DNA of 7,018 nucleotides from Clostridiales bacterium (GTDB taxonomy: Bacteria > Bacillota > Clostridia > Christensenellales > CAG-917): NCBI GenBank assembly GCA_012800805.1, contig JAAZIO010000164.1:1-7018 (forward strand), written 5' to 3'. The position numbers and the translations under genes were made by a program. Below are positions 4,910 to 7,018 of the stretch, in pieces; position 1 is the stretch's first letter, and each line of letters starts with the position of its first letter. Under the pieces are notes generated by a model. It did not search any database. It saw nothing but the letters and a program-made list of their open reading frames with translations, and was not told the origin of the DNA.

Positions 4910-5248
4910 ATTTTAAGACGCTTATTTTTAAATGCCAGAGAGTGTATACAATCTGACGTGCAAAGGGCTTAAGTTTAATAACTTTAGCTAATTTGGTTTA
5001 TATATGAAAACACAAAATTAGTTTTTATCTTTAATTAACGGTTTGCAAGCAATAATCATTATTTTTTCTTTAATTAACGATTTCAACAAATCACTATGAT
5101 ATAAGGTTTAAAAAGCAATTCAAAACACTATTAAGATATATGGTTTAAAAGCAATTCAAATCATTTTATTACAAAGTTAAAGTTAAATCGCATAAAACCA
5201 AATAAAAAACTTACTGTATTCCATTTCGCTATTATTCTTTTGCAAATT
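4910..5248. other. AT-rich intergenic spacer without a gene
   Basis: There is no supportable gene on either strand. It holds the degenerate repeats at 5028-5160 and a short inverted repeat, CTAATTT/AAATTAG, around 4989-5021. Confidence 0.55.
5028..5160. repeat. Degenerate direct repeats, period about 37-39 bp
   Basis: TCTTTAATTAACG at 5028-5040 recurs at 5067-5079 (period 39), followed by GGTTT or GATTT. Then GATATAAGGTTTAAAAAGCAATTCAAA (in two parts: GATATAAGG, then TTTAAAAAGCAATTCAAA; 5098-5124) recurs nearly unchanged at 5135-5160 (period 37). The inner parts of successive units also look related. The units are too few, too divergent and too AT-rich to call a CRISPR array, and no cas gene is present. 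Confidence 0.55.
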
Positions 5249-5277
5249 AAAAAAGCCGCTTTTTGCGGCTTTTTTTT
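5249..5277 (-). terminator. Terminator fused to the stop codon of the InlB-repeat gene, probably bidirectional
   Basis: GCCGC (5255-5259) pairs with GCGGC (5265-5269) around a T5 loop, flanked by A6 on one side and T8 on the other. On the reverse strand the TAA stop runs directly into the A-tract of the stem and the hairpin is followed by T's. The plus-strand reading also ends in eight T's, so it could stop both directions. Confidence 0.85.
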
Positions 5278-7018
5278 ACTTAAGGTTTTTATACAGCGAC
5301 TCATAGACTTTTTTGTATTTTGTGATGTTGCTGTCGCCGTAGGCATTTATAAACTCATTTATTTCGTCATTGTATATCGATTCTTTTGAGCTTGAAAGGA
5401 GCTTGTCGTATATAATGTCGCGAACAGTTTTTGTATCCTTTGCGGTTGCTCCGTATTTTACGATATAGTCAAGAGGCAGTATACCGCCGTTTAAAGAACC
5501 CGAATATAAGGTGTCGTCATAGGGGACATAGGACGCTACTATTATAAATATACCGGCATAGGCGTCGGATGTGGACTTTTCGTCGATAAAGTTATCGCCT
5601 ATCACATACATTCCGTCGATATTGTTGTTGATTTTATAGCTTCCCGTGCCGAGTTTGATAAGCTCGCGCGCTCTGTCCTCAAACTCCGATATAAAACCGG
5701 ACGCTCCCGCAGACTTGGGCGAAACCAGATAACCAAGGCCGTTGTTGTTGGAGTCAGCGTTTGTGGAACCGCTGTCGTCACCGACAAGATACAGCCAGCT
5801 TGTAGCTACTTCCCTTGTCCAGTAAATGACCTGCGAAGGTGAAAGCGGGTTTTCGGCGTCGCTTGATGCAGCCTTTACGCTGTCAAGTGTTGCCTTGATT
5901 TGATTGACTACGCCCACCTTGGAACCGTTTGAGAAAGCGGGCCATTCGGTCAAAAGGTAAGGCATTGTTTTGCAAGCGGAAACATTGTATTTGATATGCC
6001 AGCCCTTTTCGGCGTCGTAGACGAATTCTAAAATCTTGTTGTAATCGGCTTCGGTGTTGCTGTCCGTCTTGTTGCAGGCGTGGTTTTCGCAAGTCATGGG
6101 ATCGCACCCGCTGCCCTCGTCGGAGTGTTCGTCGCACTTGGCTTCGGGGTCGTAATCGGGATTGGAAATCTTAATAAGCTTGCTTAACGCAATCTCGTCC
6201 CTCTTTTGCTTAATCTGAGCCGTAGTGACGTTTCCGCCGTCGACAAGGTCGGTCAAAATCTTTAATTCGTCATCCGTGAACTTTAAGAGGATGTTAAGCA
6301 CAAAGCCGTACCTTTCGCCGCTTTGGTTGTATGAGTGGTAGAGCGTTTCGGTGAGAGCGCTCTTAAGCGACGACTCATAGATTTCCTTGCGGCCGAAGCT
6401 CTCTTTGTTTTGCTCTATCAGCCTTTGATACTCGGCGTTGATTTGCTCCTCGGTTATCTCCGCCTTGCTCTCGATAGCTCTTTCAAGCTTTTCAAGCAGT
6501 ACGGTTTTGAACTGGGTTTCAAGATAGTATTCGTAGTCGCGGTAGTTGGACGAGAGGTTTTTCTTGAGCTGGGCTATACCTTTTTGCAGATAATTCCAGT
6601 ATTCCTCGTCTTTAAAGGTAAGGTAGCCGTTGTCGCGGTTTAGATACTCGTCGCTGAAGAAGTAGGGCGTAAGCTTTGTTACCTCAGCCATGGGGTCAAA
6701 CTCTTCCTCTGCTTCCTCAACCGCCCTTACCGCTCTCGGCTGGGTAAACTTGACCCACTTTGCGGTAAGCGTCAGCCTTTCGTTTACGACATCGGTCTTA
6801 AAGTCCCACTTTCTGTCGCCAACAAACCAGCCCACGAAAGTATAGCCCTCTTTGCTGGGCGCTTCGGGCTCGATTATTCTCTTGCCCTTGCCAACCTTTA
6901 TTGAGGATACTTCGCTTCCGCCGTTGGAATCAAAGGTAACTCTGTATGTCACGGGGTCGTTTGAGGAATCCTCTATTTTATCTTCTTCCTCTCTGCCCCT
7001 GTTTGCCTTTTCGTCTTC
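5276..7018 (-). CDS. InlB B-repeat exported protein with a parvulin/SurA-like region (5' end outside the window)
   Basis: The frame is open to the right edge; 580 residues are visible and no start is in the window (an internal GTG at 6952 has no ribosome binding site). Order of parts: an acidic linker (EDEK...), then one InlB B-repeat (about 6950-6750; VTFDSNGGSEV ... GYTFVGWF ... LTAKWV), a beta-grasp-like module of Firmicute cell-surface proteins. Next come long charged helices including ITEEQINAEYQRLIEQNKES, typical of SurA/PrsA N-domains, and YGFVLNILLKFTDDE, resembling the first parvulin strand. A Cys/His cluster follows, then GLGYLVSP ... FISEFEDRARELIKLG and YAGIFIIVASYVP, resembling later parvulin motifs. 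The His residues expected at the isomerase centre (as in 'HILV' and 'GYHII') are replaced, so if it is a parvulin it is probably a chaperone-like, inactive one. A signal peptide would lie outside the window. InlB repeat assignment is firm; parvulin kinship is inference from motif memory. Confidence 0.75.
   Translation of the reverse strand, partial: EDEKANRGREEEDKIEDSSNDPVTYRVTFDSNGGSEVSSIKVGKGKRIIEPEAPSKEGYTFVGWFVGDRKWDFKTDVVNERLTLTAKWVKFTQPRAVRAVEEAEEEFDPMAEVTKLTPYFFSDEYLNRDNGYLTFKDEEYWNYLQKGIAQLKKNLSSNYRDYEYYLETQFKTVLLEKLERAIESKAEITEEQINAEYQRLIEQNKESFGRKEIYESSLKSALTETLYHSYNQSGERYGFVLNILLKFTDDELKILTDLVDGGNVTTAQIKQKRDEIALSKLIKISNPDYDPEAKCDEHSDEGSGCDPMTCENHACNKTDSNTEADYNKILEFVYDAEKGWHIKYNVSACKTMPYLLTEWPAFSNGSKVGVVNQIKATLDSVKAASSDAENPLSPSQVIYWTREVATSWLYLVGDDSGSTNADSNNNGLGYLVSPKSAGASGFISEFEDRARELIKLGTGSYKINNNIDGMYVIGDNFIDEKSTSDAYAGIFIIVASYVPYDDTLYSGSLNGGILPLDYIVKYGATAKDTKTVRDIIYDKLLSSSKESIYNDEINEFINAYGDSNITKYKKVYESLYKNLK
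6074..6136 (-). other. Cys/His cluster inside the exported protein
   Basis: The protein has four cysteines within 21 residues (C-x9-C-x4-C-x4-C), with two His and several Asp/Glu between them (CDEHSDEG, then CDPMTCENHAC). It is flanked by Asn/Asp/Ser-rich linker. In an exported protein this could be two disulfides or a metal site. Confidence 0.6.

Noticed and set aside
5028..5160. Possible CRISPR array
   Set aside because: Only two pairs of divergent AT-rich repeats, no consistent repeat length or unique spacers, and no cas genes in the window.

Overview
The window looks like chromosomal DNA of an anaerobic low-GC Firmicute (Clostridia, possibly a gut Christensenellales-type lineage). The evidence is the rubrerythrin, the CsoR/P1B-ATPase metal locus, an InlB B-repeat exported protein, strong AAGGAGG ribosome binding sites, sigma-A promoters of TTGACA-N17-TATAAT type, and moderately GC-rich genes separated by long AT-rich spacers. 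The organism call is inference from gene content. All protein genes lie on the minus strand; the only plus-strand gene is a tRNA.

Layout in transcription direction (right to left). 7018-5276: the 3' part of a large exported protein with an InlB B-repeat followed by a parvulin/SurA-like helical region, ending in a terminator fused to its stop codon. 5275-4884: AT-rich spacer with degenerate repeats. 4807-4883: tRNA-Arg(ACG) on the plus strand, with its own promoter and terminator. 4806-4388: AT-rich spacer with two tandem 38-39 bp repeats. 4387-3794: rubrerythrin, followed by two terminator-like hairpins. About 3700-3170: AT-rich spacer with no gene. 3166-694: copper-type metal-response locus with promoter, GC-rich CsoR operator, csoR and a P1B-type metal ATPase, closed by a strong terminator. 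590-348: an 80-residue orphan protein. 264-1: a WYL-family regulator relic with no 5' end, running off the window.

The most interesting point is the csoR/ATPase junction. The ATPase reading frame, including a Cys-rich metal-binding stretch and the first membrane helix, is open upstream to an in-frame TGA at 2821-2823 but has no ATG, GTG or TTG start before the middle of that helix. The csoR frame meanwhile runs past the normal end of a CsoR protein without a stop. The frames differ by -1, and a canonical slippery heptamer (T TTA AAA, 2814-2808) sits at the last codons of the CsoR fold. A -1 slip there gives one continuous 797-residue CsoR / Cys-rich linker / P1B ATPase polypeptide. This may be programmed frameshifting making a membrane-tethered sensor-pump, or a one-base deletion (biological or sequencing) in a gene fusion. 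Both readings imply that regulator and pump are translationally joined.

Functionally, CsoR would repress its own promoter until Cu(I) (or a similar ion) binds, and the co-transcribed ATPase would export the metal. Rubrerythrin is an independent oxidative-stress gene.
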